DNA of 38,570 bases from Bacilli bacterium (GTDB lineage Bacteria; Bacillota_I; Bacilli_A; RFN20; CAG-826), in NCBI GenBank assembly GCA_024683495.1, contig JAIKYF010000127.1:1-38570 (forward strand), written 5' to 3'. Positions 8,193-16,194 of this stretch are shown one piece after another. Position 1 is the stretch's first letter. Each line of letters opens with the position of its first letter. The notes beneath the pieces were generated by a model. It was not told the DNA's origin. It saw only the letters and a list, made by a program, of their open reading frames with translations, and did no database searches. The translations under genes and the position numbers were made by a program.

Positions 8193-10412
8193 TTAATCGT
8201 AATTGACCTCGACGCCATATAGGGTGATTTCCACTTTATTGGTGTAATGGACGCTGCCCCAGGATTGATAGGCGGGATGGACGACCAAATAGGCATTCTC
8301 GGTTGGATGCTTATATAAGGGATAATACTCCAAATCGCTGGCGTCGGTGAAGGCGATGGTCTTATCGCTATGAGTGTAGCCCATATCTAGAAGCATCGCG
8401 ATGTACTCATCGATGTAGGTATCTCTTTCAGAGGTGCTTGAGAAGGCGTTGGTGGTGATGTAATAAGCATCGCCTTCGGTCTCATAAGTTTGGTTGGCCT
8501 TATTTTTCGCGACATAATCATTCCAGCCAGATGAAGCATATTTATAGGGGAAATAATCGATAACCCCTTCTTCGACCATGTCGTTATATAAGGCAGGGCT
8601 GGCTTCTTGCCAGGTCTTGGGGAGATTTTCTCCCGATTCATCGATGTTGGTGAAATCGATATCGACGACATTGGTTCCGACTTCGGAGAAGTTGATGGTG
8701 ATGGTGAAAGTCTCATCGAGACCAAGATTGGAGAAATCGCCGACGGTGGAGACGGATTTTAAGTGACCATCTTCATCTAGGGTCAATCGAAGTTGGCCAT
8801 TATAGGAGCCAAGGGAGACATCCTTTGGTAAGAAAGAACAGTAAACGATGCCTAAGCCAAAGCCTTCTTCGGTGAGGAATTCGGTATCGGAGACTTGGTT
8901 GAAGATCTCCGAAGCGAAATCGAAGTTCGGATAGCCATAGTTATCATAGCTCTTAGCATAGGTGGTCTTGATGGTGACTAAGGTCGTCTCATCATCATAG
9001 TCATACGAATAATAGGAATTCTCACTATCTTTATGCATTCCGCCATGGGAGAGGATGTTGCCGGTTTTATCGGTGACCTTCTCATCGTAAGTGGAGTCAT
9101 CGACGGAATAGTAATAGAACCTATCCAAGCTGGAGGTTGAGCCATAATCGATGGAGACGACGGATTTATAGCTTCTGGATTCTCTGATTTCTTCTAAGGC
9201 CGCGTCGATCTTATCATGGAAGGCTAAATGGGGACGCGGGGAAATATGATCGACTTTTGCCGTGTTTTTCTCACTGATGAGGACTTCGTATCTCGCTCCA
9301 TAATAGCTATCGTCTTCGTAGTTCGCGGGGTCGATGATGAAGCTAAGCTTCTCGACCTCTCCTTCATTCACGGTGAAGAACATATCGTCAGGGGCGACGG
9401 TCTCTAAATATAAAGAGGCACAGGTTCTCATTGGGCCAAGATAGGACCCGCAGTAATGGTAGGTCTCACCCTCGTCAAAGCTTTGGAAGTCACTGGCTTT
9501 GAGGTCAAAAGTCGAATTGTTAAAGGGGTTTACGTAATAGGAATTGTCCCAATAATATTCGTCGCCGTTTTCATCTTGGATGGAGATGGCGTTGACCGTA
9601 TTGGTGATGGGGTCAAGATACTCCTGCCCCACTTTTCTTCCGGCCCTGACGTAATTAAAAACTTTCTTGCTCGTCGAGACTTCTTGGCGGTAGCCATCAG
9701 TTTCGTTCCTATCCCAATCTTCATAATATTCATCCCAGACATTCTTGGTTTCGGGATTATATTCTTCGTAGATCGTTTCAGCGGTTGAGGATTCAACGAA
9801 GGTCTCCTCTAAAGAGTCCGAATAGGAATAAAAGTTGATGTTGCTGGAGAATTTGGCTCCATACATCACTTGCTCAAAGAGCGAATCAGACATCAATTGC
9901 CCATTTCCTAAGACGGTTAATTCGATGCTGCTGGAGGCTCCGTTTTCCAAAGTGGCGATGAGGCGAGTTGTTCCGACTGCTTTAGCGGTGACTAAAGCCA
10001 CGGCTGTCACGCTTTCTTCCTCGGAAGTGATATCCGAAGCGCTCAAGATCGAAGCGTCATCGCTGCTCCAGGTGACTTTATTGGAATCCGCGCCTTTGAG
10101 CTCAAGATAGACGGCCCGGCTGGAACCGGCGTATAAAGCCCCTTGGACTCGGAAGGTGAAGGTGATTCCATCAACCTTCTCGCTAGTTTTAGCTTCTTGA
10201 GAATAAGAATCCATCGAAGCTTCGCTTTTATCATCATGGGAGGTCTTGCTCGAAGATTCCTCGGAAGTCGTTATTTCTTCGGAGGTTCTCGATTCGATGA
10301 TGGAGGATTCTTCGGAAGTGCTTTGGCTAGAAGCTATAGAGGTTCCCCCACCGCATGAGGCCAATAAGGCTCCGGACATGCCTAAGAGGAATAATGTTTT
10401 GATCTTTTTCAT
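8193..10412 (-). CDS. large lipoprotein with Ig-like domain, unknown function
   Basis: The 739-residue product starts with a lipoprotein signal (lipobox LLASC, Cys20) and a Ser/Glu/Thr linker to about residue 80. Residues of about 90-170 contain VYLELKG, VTWSSDDASILSAS and GTTRLIATLENG, which resemble a BIG_2-type bacterial Ig-like domain. The remaining 550 or so residues are rich in Tyr, Asp and Ser with several repeat-like beta-strand stretches; I recognise no enzyme signature. It is probably surface-anchored and extended, perhaps for binding or adhesion. The start has a good GGAGG site, and a perfect 8-base inverted repeat (10423-10430 and 10435-10442) lies just upstream of it. It appears to be a single-gene unit with its own terminator. 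Confidence 0.75.
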   Translation of the reverse strand: MKKIKTLFLLGMSGALLASCGGGTSIASSQSTSEESSIIESRTSEEITTSEESSSKTSHDDKSEASMDSYSQEAKTSEKVDGITFTFRVQGALYAGSSRAVYLELKGADSNKVTWSSDDASILSASDITSEEESVTAVALVTAKAVGTTRLIATLENGASSSIELTVLGNGQLMSDSLFEQVMYGAKFSSNINFYSYSDSLEETFVESSTAETIYEEYNPETKNVWDEYYEDWDRNETDGYRQEVSTSKKVFNYVRAGRKVGQEYLDPITNTVNAISIQDENGDEYYWDNSYYVNPFNNSTFDLKASDFQSFDEGETYHYCGSYLGPMRTCASLYLETVAPDDMFFTVNEGEVEKLSFIIDPANYEDDSYYGARYEVLISEKNTAKVDHISPRPHLAFHDKIDAALEEIRESRSYKSVVSIDYGSTSSLDRFYYYSVDDSTYDEKVTDKTGNILSHGGMHKDSENSYYSYDYDDETTLVTIKTTYAKSYDNYGYPNFDFASEIFNQVSDTEFLTEEGFGLGIVYCSFLPKDVSLGSYNGQLRLTLDEDGHLKSVSTVGDFSNLGLDETFTITINFSEVGTNVVDIDFTNIDESGENLPKTWQEASPALYNDMVEEGVIDYFPYKYASSGWNDYVAKNKANQTYETEGDAYYITTNAFSSTSERDTYIDEYIAMLLDMGYTHSDKTIAFTDASDLEYYPLYKHPTENAYLVVHPAYQSWGSVHYTNKVEITLYGVEVNYD

Positions 10413-10422
10413 ACTTTACCTC

Positions 10423-10442
10423 CAAATTTTCAAAAAAATTTG
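10423..10442 (-). promoter_or_regulatory. leader hairpin before Ig-like lipoprotein gene
   Basis: Perfect arms CAAATTTT and AAAATTTG around CAAA lie directly 5' of the GGAGG ribosome binding site. The stem is all A/T apart from its end pair, so it may be an operator or a weak leader hairpin. Confidence 0.35.
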
Positions 10443-10506
10443 TCGTTAAAAAGTAAACACGATATGAATAATTCTTCAATGATTTTCTTTTCAATCGCCT
10501 TTTTTC

Positions 10507-10534
10507 AAAGAAAAAACGAGGCTATTGCCCCGTT
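10507..10534 (-). terminator. terminator of DegV gene
   Basis: On the minus strand AACGGGGC and GCCTCGTT (one G-U pair) form a stem with loop AATA, followed by TTTTTTCTTT. Confidence 0.85.
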
Positions 10535-10544
10535 ATTTGTCTTA

Positions 10545-11432
10545 TTAGTCGGCTCTCTTATCGCCCCAGAAGAATAAGGCGACTGTGCCTGGGCCCGTGT
10601 GGGCTCCGATGGTGGTGCCGATCCAATTGATTTCGACTTTGCCGTTTTTCTTGGCGAATCTTTCTTCGACTTTGTTAGCGACGGCTTCGGCATAATCTAA
10701 ACAAGCGGATTGGGAGATATAGACTTTGTCGGAATAATCTAAGCCATCGATTGCATGAGCTTCCATCATCTGGACGATTCTCTCTTCGACTTTCTTGATT
10801 CCGTGGACTTTCTCTCTTGGAATCAAATGCCCTGGCTCATCCATATTAAGAAGCGGGCAGATATGAAGGAGATTGCCAAGGAATCCGGAAGTTTTTGAGA
10901 CACGGCCCCCTCTCACGTAGTACTTTAAGTCGGTGGAGAAGAACCAGTGATGGACCCGGAGTTTGTTCTCTTCGGCATATTCATGGAGTTCATCGACGCT
11001 TAAGCCTTCGTCGCGCTTATCTGCCAATTTGTCGAGCAATAAGCCGAATCCTGAGGAAGCTCCTCTTGAATCGACGATGTAGATTTTGCGTTCAGGATAT
11101 TTCTCCATTAATTCTCTCGCGGCTTCAACGGCGCATTGATAGTCGCCTGAAAGGCCGCTAGAAAGAGTGATATGAAGAATATCTTTACCTTCCTTAAGGA
11201 ATGGCTCGAAGTATTCTAAGAATTCTCCGATGGTGATTTGGCTGGTTTTGGTCATCTCGCCTTCTTCCATTCTCTTGTAGAACTCAGGGAAGGGGATGCT
11301 TTGTCCAAGATCATCGGGATAGAATCCATCTCCTAAGGAGAAATGGAACATGATGTAGTGAATGTCTCTATTGACTAGGTGTTCATGGGAGAGGTCGCAG
11401 GTGGATTCTCCGCTTAAGATGTAATTTGCCAT
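10545..11432 (-). CDS. DegV/FakB-family fatty-acid-binding protein
   Basis: A 295-residue DegV-family protein. These proteins bind a fatty acid and, as FakB subunits, present it to the kinase FakA for conversion to acyl-phosphate used in phospholipid synthesis. Family features are the N-terminal STCDLS block, ITLSSGLSGDYQCA, VDSRGASSGFGLLL and KYYVRGGRVSK followed by LLHICPLL. The start is set at 11432 because GGAGGATAAC lies eight bases before this ATG, between it and the in-frame ATG at 11456. The promoter carries two inverted repeats, so expression is probably tightly controlled. No FakA is in the window. The fatty-acid specificity is unknown. Confidence 0.9.
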   Translation of the reverse strand: MANYILSGESTCDLSHEHLVNRDIHYIMFHFSLGDGFYPDDLGQSIPFPEFYKRMEEGEMTKTSQITIGEFLEYFEPFLKEGKDILHITLSSGLSGDYQCAVEAARELMEKYPERKIYIVDSRGASSGFGLLLDKLADKRDEGLSVDELHEYAEENKLRVHHWFFSTDLKYYVRGGRVSKTSGFLGNLLHICPLLNMDEPGHLIPREKVHGIKKVEERIVQMMEAHAIDGLDYSDKVYISQSACLDYAEAVANKVEERFAKKNGKVEINWIGTTIGAHTGPGTVALFFWGDKRAD

Positions 11433-11461
11433 TTTGTTATCCTCCAAATTATTCATCTAGT

Positions 11462-11517
11462 ATTCAAAACGAAATGATTTCGTATTGAATGTTAATATCC
11501 TTATGGATACTAATCAA
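11462..11517 (-). promoter_or_regulatory. DegV promoter with two inverted repeats
   Basis: On the minus strand TTGATT (11512-11517), a 17-base spacer and TAACAT (11489-11494) form a promoter. An inverted repeat with arms TTAGTATCC and GGATATTAA (one mismatch) fills the -35 to -10 interval (11492-11513). A second one with 13-base arms ATTCAATACGAAA and TTTCGTTTTGAAT (one mismatch, 11462-11490) covers the predicted RNA start. Both positions would block RNA polymerase if bound. Confidence 0.65.
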
Positions 11518-11584
11518 GCAAAATGATTGAAGGTCATTGAGAATAAGAGGAAAAGAGACACATTTGGAACAACTGTCTGATTTG

Positions 11585-11616
11585 CAAAAAGTGAAAAGTC
11601 ACAGCATAGCTGTGAC
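11585..11616 (-). terminator. terminator of SIR2 gene
   Basis: On the minus strand GTCACAGC and GCTGTGAC (8-base arms, 3-base loop) are followed by TTTTCACTTTTTG. It starts within a few bases of the stop codon. Confidence 0.85.
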
Positions 11617-11620
11617 CTTC

Positions 11621-13150
11621 TTAAATGTTCTCGAGAGCCTCTTTCATCTCGGCATAGGTATCGAAGAATAGAGGCGTGATGCCGAATGAATCGAAATAGA
11701 TCTTCAAGGTCATTCTGTCATCATAAGTTAATTTGCATAATTGACCGGAGATGCTGACTAAAGAAGAGAGGAAGATGTATCTTTTCGGGAGTTCCTTGCC
11801 TTTCATCCTCAAAGCATCTTTGGATTCATAAAGGGCCCGCCTAAGATAAATATCCCTGAAAGATAGGCCGAGCATCAAGAATCCATCTTGGAGCGCCTCA
11901 TTAAGGCTCTCTTTCTGCCACTTACCAACGGTTCTATTGCCTGCTAAGGAGTCGAAATGCTCACCATAGAAGCTAAGATATTCGGTCTCGGTCAGGATGA
12001 AGCAAGTATCTTTAACGTCATCCTCCTTATAGCCATGGAAATGGTATGGCATCTTGCCATGAATATGGGCGATTCTCGCAGAAGCCCTGCTGTGATTAAG
12101 CGCTGTGCCAGATAAGGAAGTATTGAAAGTGAAGTCTTGAAGATTATCACAGAGCAAACCCATCTCTAGGTATTCATCATAATTGAAAGTGACGGCTTTA
12201 AGACCTTCATGGCGCTTCATCAAGGAGACGACGCCGTCGAATAAAGAACGGTCCTTGGTAAGTAATGGATGTTGATTATTCGCATCAAACTCCCCATAAA
12301 TTCCCTTATAGAGCAGTCTATAGTAGTCACTTCTTTTCTTGTCGCTATAGAGTTTTAGCTCGGCTATTTCGGTGATGGCATAGGTATCGGAATTAAAGGC
12401 ACCTTTGGAAATGAAAGGAGAATGATCCAAATAGTTTCTTGCCACTTCGGAATATATTCCATCGACCAATTTGCTCCAACTCTTGGCGCCGAAAGGAATC
12501 GATAAGCCATTCCCTAAAACCAACTTGAAATTCTTATTGGTTCTTATTTCATTTTTTAGTTCTTCGTAGATGGCATCTTGGGCTTTCTTAATCTCGTTTT
12601 CCGATAATTTCTCGGCCTTCTTGCCTTTTCTTTTATCGATGAGGTCGCGTCTACCGATTAATTCAAGGATCGGATCGCCTTCATAAGAATTGAGTTCGAA
12701 ATAGGGTCGAAGCAAAGAATATAAGGTGTCGAAACCCCAAATCTGGAGGTTGGGGAGCGGAGATTTGGCTTTCGGGGCATCGCTAAGATATTCGACGATG
12801 ACATAGCAGATATCTTTTGCCCCATTAGCGGCTTTGCATATCTTATTCAAAAGAGATTGCTCTAGGCGTGGGACGATTTTAATCTTGCCAGCCTTGAAGT
12901 TTTCATTCCTAAAATAATCATTTAGGGCCTTGAAGGGATAATGAGTGTAGAACTCATAGAAAACCTGGCCCTTCTTCAATGTGGCCTTGATGGCCTCATC
13001 GGCTTTCAAAGCCTCTTCGATATCATTGAATCCGGTCCATCTGGCATAGCTATGGACAAGCCCTTTCTTCAGAAAGCGGACTACCGTTTCATGGGTAAAA
13101 TCACTACGCTCGGAATATGGGGATGTCTCTTTAGGTTTAATCTCACTCAT
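11621..13150 (-). CDS. SIR2-domain protein, candidate antiphage effector
   Basis: The 509-residue product carries a SIR2_2-like NAD-binding domain from about residue 205: KLVLGNGLSIPFGAKSW (nucleotide-binding GNG), AVTFNYDEYLE (Asn323/Asp325 region) and IAHIHGKMP with catalytic His364, then LTETEYLSFY and GFLMLGLSFRDIYLRRAL. Such stand-alone SIR2 proteins in bacteria are often NAD-depleting defence effectors. The first 150 residues are a separate domain ending in NLQIWGFDTLYSLLRPY, which recalls the end of some restriction-endonuclease-like N-terminal domains, but I see no clear catalytic set. The ATG at 13150 is preferred over the GTG at 13159 because GGTGG sits six bases before it. It has its own promoter and terminator, next to a nucleotidyltransferase gene on the same strand. 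Confidence 0.75.
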   Translation of the reverse strand: MSEIKPKETSPYSERSDFTHETVVRFLKKGLVHSYARWTGFNDIEEALKADEAIKATLKKGQVFYEFYTHYPFKALNDYFRNENFKAGKIKIVPRLEQSLLNKICKAANGAKDICYVIVEYLSDAPKAKSPLPNLQIWGFDTLYSLLRPYFELNSYEGDPILELIGRRDLIDKRKGKKAEKLSENEIKKAQDAIYEELKNEIRTNKNFKLVLGNGLSIPFGAKSWSKLVDGIYSEVARNYLDHSPFISKGAFNSDTYAITEIAELKLYSDKKRSDYYRLLYKGIYGEFDANNQHPLLTKDRSLFDGVVSLMKRHEGLKAVTFNYDEYLEMGLLCDNLQDFTFNTSLSGTALNHSRASARIAHIHGKMPYHFHGYKEDDVKDTCFILTETEYLSFYGEHFDSLAGNRTVGKWQKESLNEALQDGFLMLGLSFRDIYLRRALYESKDALRMKGKELPKRYIFLSSLVSISGQLCKLTYDDRMTLKIYFDSFGITPLFFDTYAEMKEALENI

Positions 13151-13170
13151 TTGTTCCACCGCGACTATTT

Positions 13171-13201
13171 ATTATAGGCATTATTTAGGCTAATAGCCTA
13201 A
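13171..13201 (-). promoter_or_regulatory. SIR2 promoter -10 with palindrome at the -35 position
   Basis: TATAAT (13171-13176, minus strand) lies 20 bases before the ATG. The expected -35 is replaced by a perfect 17-base palindrome with arms TTAGGCTA and TAGCCTAA around a single base (13185-13201). That fits either an activator site or a repressor operator. Confidence 0.5.
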
Positions 13202-13221
13202 TAGAATTACATTATCTAGAT

Positions 13222-13261
13222 GAAAGGAAAACCCGCATTTTTAGAAAGATATGCGGGTTTT
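13222..13261 (-). terminator. terminator of RlaP-type gene
   Basis: Eleven-base arms AAAACCCGCAT (13228-13238) and ATGCGGGTTTT (13251-13261) with a 12-base loop. On the minus strand the stem ends in TTTT followed by CCTTT. Confidence 0.85.
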
Positions 13262-13277
13262 GCACGGGATTTTTACT

Positions 13278-14096
13278 TTATTTACGGAATTTTTCCCTAA
13301 CTATTTGCTGAATTTCATCCTTAAGGGGATTGATTGGATCGCTATCGCTAATTTTAGTCGGAAGCTTATCGACCTCAGCCCTTAACTCCAAGGTCTCTAA
13401 TCTAATCTTCGCGATTAAATCATTAGCCTCCTCCATTTTCATCTTCCCTAATTTCACATCGAGGATTGTCTTCCTAACCTCTTCATCTTCTAAGCGAATG
13501 AGCTTTCCATATTCAAGATAAGGGTTAGAGAATTCTTTCTCTAAGCAACTCTTGAATAAGTAAAGATCGCGAATGGCATGTGAGGCGGCTTTGATGTCAT
13601 ATCCGTATTTATCGAAGACATCTTTTCTATTTTCGGTCCAGTGAAAAGCCTCTTGGCATTTCATCAGAGTCACTCCGCATAAGGATTTTAATAAAATCGT
13701 CCTTCTTGAAAAATAGAGATTATTGAAGAACTCTTCAGGGGTTTTTAATACCGAAAGAGCTTTGGAGTCATCGCTTGATACAACCATCTTAGAGAAGAAT
13801 AATTCTAGATAAGTGGGGTTCATCTTCCCAAGGAGATCAGGTAAGAGCCTGACATCATGCGAGGCGACTTGACCATGCTTCACATCATAGGTGTGAGAAA
13901 GGAACTTACCATTGTATAAATCATCGAAGGTGGGGTAGAAATAGCCCTTGCAGTCCACATCGCTGCTTTTTACCTCGAGATTATAATTTTGGGAGCCTTG
14001 TAGGAAACCGAAAAGCAACTCGTGCCCACTTAAGGAAGACGATTCATTGAGGTTTTGCAAGGTTTTTTGATAAAGTTCATTCTCAGACATGCTCAT
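13278..14096 (-). CDS. RlaP/YcgL-type nucleotidyltransferase
   Basis: A protein of about 272 residues with the DNA polymerase beta-type nucleotidyltransferase motif FGFLQGSQNYNLEVKSSDVDCKGYFYP (given in parts: GSQNYNL, then SSDVDCKG), the pattern of the RlaP family (COG3541, YcgL). The two Asp of SSDVD are the metal ligands. Relatives occur in RNA-repair operons and in phages. The substrate is not known. The C-terminal half is helical. The start is uncertain: TTG at 14108, ATG at 14096 and ATG at 14090 are in frame and none has a Shine-Dalgarno motif. A TATAAT box abuts the ATG at 14096, which makes 14090 the natural leaderless start. It lies upstream of the SIR2 gene but a terminator separates them. 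Confidence 0.75.
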   Translation of the reverse strand: MSMSENELYQKTLQNLNESSSLSGHELLFGFLQGSQNYNLEVKSSDVDCKGYFYPTFDDLYNGKFLSHTYDVKHGQVASHDVRLLPDLLGKMNPTYLELFFSKMVVSSDDSKALSVLKTPEEFFNNLYFSRRTILLKSLCGVTLMKCQEAFHWTENRKDVFDKYGYDIKAASHAIRDLYLFKSCLEKEFSNPYLEYGKLIRLEDEEVRKTILDVKLGKMKMEEANDLIAKIRLETLELRAEVDKLPTKISDSDPINPLKDEIQQIVREKFRK

Positions 14097-14117
14097 ATTA
14101 TAACCCAATTATGGGTT
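14097..14117 (-). promoter_or_regulatory. RlaP gene -10 box and adjoining palindrome
   Basis: TATAAT on the minus strand (14097-14102) directly precedes the ATG at 14096 and lies six bases before the ATG at 14090. A 16-base inverted repeat with arms AACCCA and TGGGTT (14102-14117) abuts it and would cover the spacer between -10 and -35. Confidence 0.45.
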
Positions 14118-14170
14118 TGTTTTTACATTTTAAAAATGAAGCAAATATGAATAATTCGTTCGAATAGTTT

Positions 14171-14216
14171 CCGTGATTTATCACGGATTGAAAAAGATAA
14201 CGCCTAGTCATAAAAT
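14171..14216 (+). promoter_or_regulatory. promoter of lipase-like lipoprotein with upstream inverted repeat
   Basis: TTGAAA (14188-14193), a 17-base spacer and TAAAAT (14211-14216) form a good promoter. A perfect inverted repeat with arms CCGTGA and TCACGG (14171-14186) ends one base before the -35, the usual place for an activator site. Confidence 0.6.
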
Positions 14217-14245
14217 CATAAATGAAGGAAAAGGAGGTACCTGCG

Positions 14246-16024
14246 ATGAAAAAACAATTAGCTTTACTATTGATCTCTAGCCTTTTCGCTATCTCTTCAT
14301 GCGGAGGAAATTCTTCTCCCGCAACCACCTCTACCATAAGTGATAGTTCGAGCTCGACATCAGCCATCTCCGAAAGCGGAGAACCAGCTAAATCGACATC
14401 CGAAGGATCCACCGAATCTAGAGAAGAAAGCGTCACGAGCGAAGAAATTAGTCCCAACGCCGAAACAGGCGACTTTATCCGTAAAATCGACCCCGAAGCC
14501 AAAGATATCGTTTCTAAGTCCGTCAGTTTCTATAATGGGCAGAAAACCATCACTTACCCATACGAATATAGCGACACCATCTTCCATAACACCGGAAGGA
14601 TTTTCTCAAGGCCTCTAAGGAAATTAAGCCTTGCCGCCGTCATCGTCGCCCATGGTGAACAAGATGAGACGGGCAAAACAATCAATCAGGTAAAGAACAT
14701 TTCCGCTTTCCTTAATGACATTGGTTTCTCGAATATCGATGCCGACAATTACGCCGTCAGTGGCATCGATAACATCGGCTCTTTATTCGCGATTAAAAAT
14801 ATTACGATTGATGGAGTTATAACCCCTGTTGTTTTGGCCTTCACAAGAGGCAATTATGGCAATGAAGAATGGGCTGGCAATTTCACGGTTGGTGAAAGTG
14901 GAGACCATGAAGGCTTCATCAAAGCCGCCGGAGTTTTCGAAGAAAGGCTCCTTTCCTACATCAATGCCAACGTCGGTGTCGAAGATTTATCGAAGATGAA
15001 GCTTTGGATGCCAGGCTATTCTCGTGGTGCGGCCATCGCCAATGTCGTCGGAGGCGAAATCAATGCCGCCATCGAAGGAAATGGAAGATTGGCCAACAGT
15101 ATCTTGGCCAGAATGAGCCATGAAAATCTTTATGATTATACCTTCGCTACGCCAAACGCCGTCTTGACCGATACGGTTAAGAGCGTCGAAGTTCAAGATA
15201 ACATCTATAACTACTGCTTAGAAACCGACATCGTCGCTCGAGTCATGCCGACCAAAACCGATTCTACTGACGGCTCTGGATTTGATTTTGATAGATATGG
15301 CGTCGATAGAGTCATCGTTACGGATGATCCAGTCAATCTTCCGAAGGTTAAAGAGCAAATCGAAATCCTCGGATTAACCGGGATGAGAAAATATGTTCCA
15401 TCTGTGACTGTGCCGGTTAAGAACATCGACACATCGACTGGAACCATCACTGATCTCAGCGGCAAATACGTCAAGACCAATAGGTTAATCACTAACTTGC
15501 TTAAGAACCTCACCACATCTGCCGATTACAATGGCGTGGACCTCACTAGAGACAATCTCTATCTCTATCAATCGACATTCAGAGATCTCATCTCCTATGC
15601 TATGTCCCTAACTCATGCCGACTTAGAGAAACTCCTAAACGTCGCAAAAGAAGTCTTCGGCGGGGAATCTTCTAGCGAGGATACTTCAATCGACATCGCC
15701 ACGATCATCGGTGATCTCCAAAACTTCACCTTTGATTGGGAGATGACGAAAGAAGCCATCATTGAGTATGTGAATGAGAACTTCGACTCATTATATGAGA
15801 TGATTATTTCTGTCTTCGAAAAAGCTGGTTTATTAACAGAAAAAGTCAGAGAGATGATCGATAACAATATCGGGCCGATTTTGCTTCTCATAAAAAACAT
15901 CTTCAACAGCGTCTTATTTGATAACACTCATAGCATTATCACATTCATCGGAAACTTTGGATCAACTTTAGCCTCGCATATGATTGAATCGATGATGGTG
16001 TGGTCTTTGGTGATTGATGAGTAA
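14246..16024 (+). CDS. lipase-like alpha/beta-hydrolase lipoprotein
   Basis: The 592-residue product has a lipoprotein signal (lipobox ISSC, Cys19) and a Ser/Thr/Glu linker to about residue 70. The catalytic domain has the nucleophile elbow LWMPGYSRGAA with GYSRG (Ser259), then YTFATPNAV and YCLETDIVARVMP, whose Asp328 is the likely acid; this order is typical of class-3/Mbeg1-like lipases. The catalytic His is probably in the last 60 residues. The long stretch from 400 to 560 is helical and could be a lid or a membrane-facing region. It should act at the outer cell surface on esters or lipids. The ATG at 14246 is preferred over 14222 because AAGGAGGT lies between them. Confidence 0.75.
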   Translation: MKKQLALLLISSLFAISSCGGNSSPATTSTISDSSSSTSAISESGEPAKSTSEGSTESREESVTSEEISPNAETGDFIRKIDPEAKDIVSKSVSFYNGQKTITYPYEYSDTIFHNTGRIFSRPLRKLSLAAVIVAHGEQDETGKTINQVKNISAFLNDIGFSNIDADNYAVSGIDNIGSLFAIKNITIDGVITPVVLAFTRGNYGNEEWAGNFTVGESGDHEGFIKAAGVFEERLLSYINANVGVEDLSKMKLWMPGYSRGAAIANVVGGEINAAIEGNGRLANSILARMSHENLYDYTFATPNAVLTDTVKSVEVQDNIYNYCLETDIVARVMPTKTDSTDGSGFDFDRYGVDRVIVTDDPVNLPKVKEQIEILGLTGMRKYVPSVTVPVKNIDTSTGTITDLSGKYVKTNRLITNLLKNLTTSADYNGVDLTRDNLYLYQSTFRDLISYAMSLTHADLEKLLNVAKEVFGGESSSEDTSIDIATIIGDLQNFTFDWEMTKEAIIEYVNENFDSLYEMIISVFEKAGLLTEKVREMIDNNIGPILLLIKNIFNSVLFDNTHSIITFIGNFGSTLASHMIESMMVWSLVIDE

Positions 16025-16050
16025 AACATCCACGATTTGCACGGAAAAAC

Positions 16051-16084
16051 ACCACTTTCGAATAATTTCGGAAGTGGTTTTCTA
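16051..16084 (+). terminator. terminator of lipase-like gene
   Basis: ACCACTTTCGAA (16051-16062) pairs with TTCGGAAGTGGT (16067-16078) with one G-U pair and loop TAAT, followed by TTTTCT. Confidence 0.85.
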
Positions 16085-16137
16085 TCTTGAAACAAAAGTT
16101 TTTTAAAAATCTTTTGTAACTGATTAATCCTCGGTTG

Positions 16138-16175
16138 TGTTATTCTTAATCAAGCCCAGTTGAGACTAGTCTCAA
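16138..16175 (+). promoter_or_regulatory. promoter and perfect palindrome of STAS-kinase operon
   Basis: TGTTATTCT (16138-16146) is an extended -10. The perfect 16-base palindrome TTGAGACTAGTCTCAA (16160-16175) lies about +7 to +22, just before the AAGGAG ribosome binding site (16184-16189). It is a likely operator; as RNA it has no loop and would not make a useful hairpin. Confidence 0.6.
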
Positions 16176-16194
16176 ACACAAATAAGGAGTCCTT

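Noticed and set aside
11598-11616. Perfect palindrome after the SIR2 gene as an operator or recombination site
   Set aside because: It is followed by T-rich sequence on the minus strand right after the stop codon, so an intrinsic terminator explains it.
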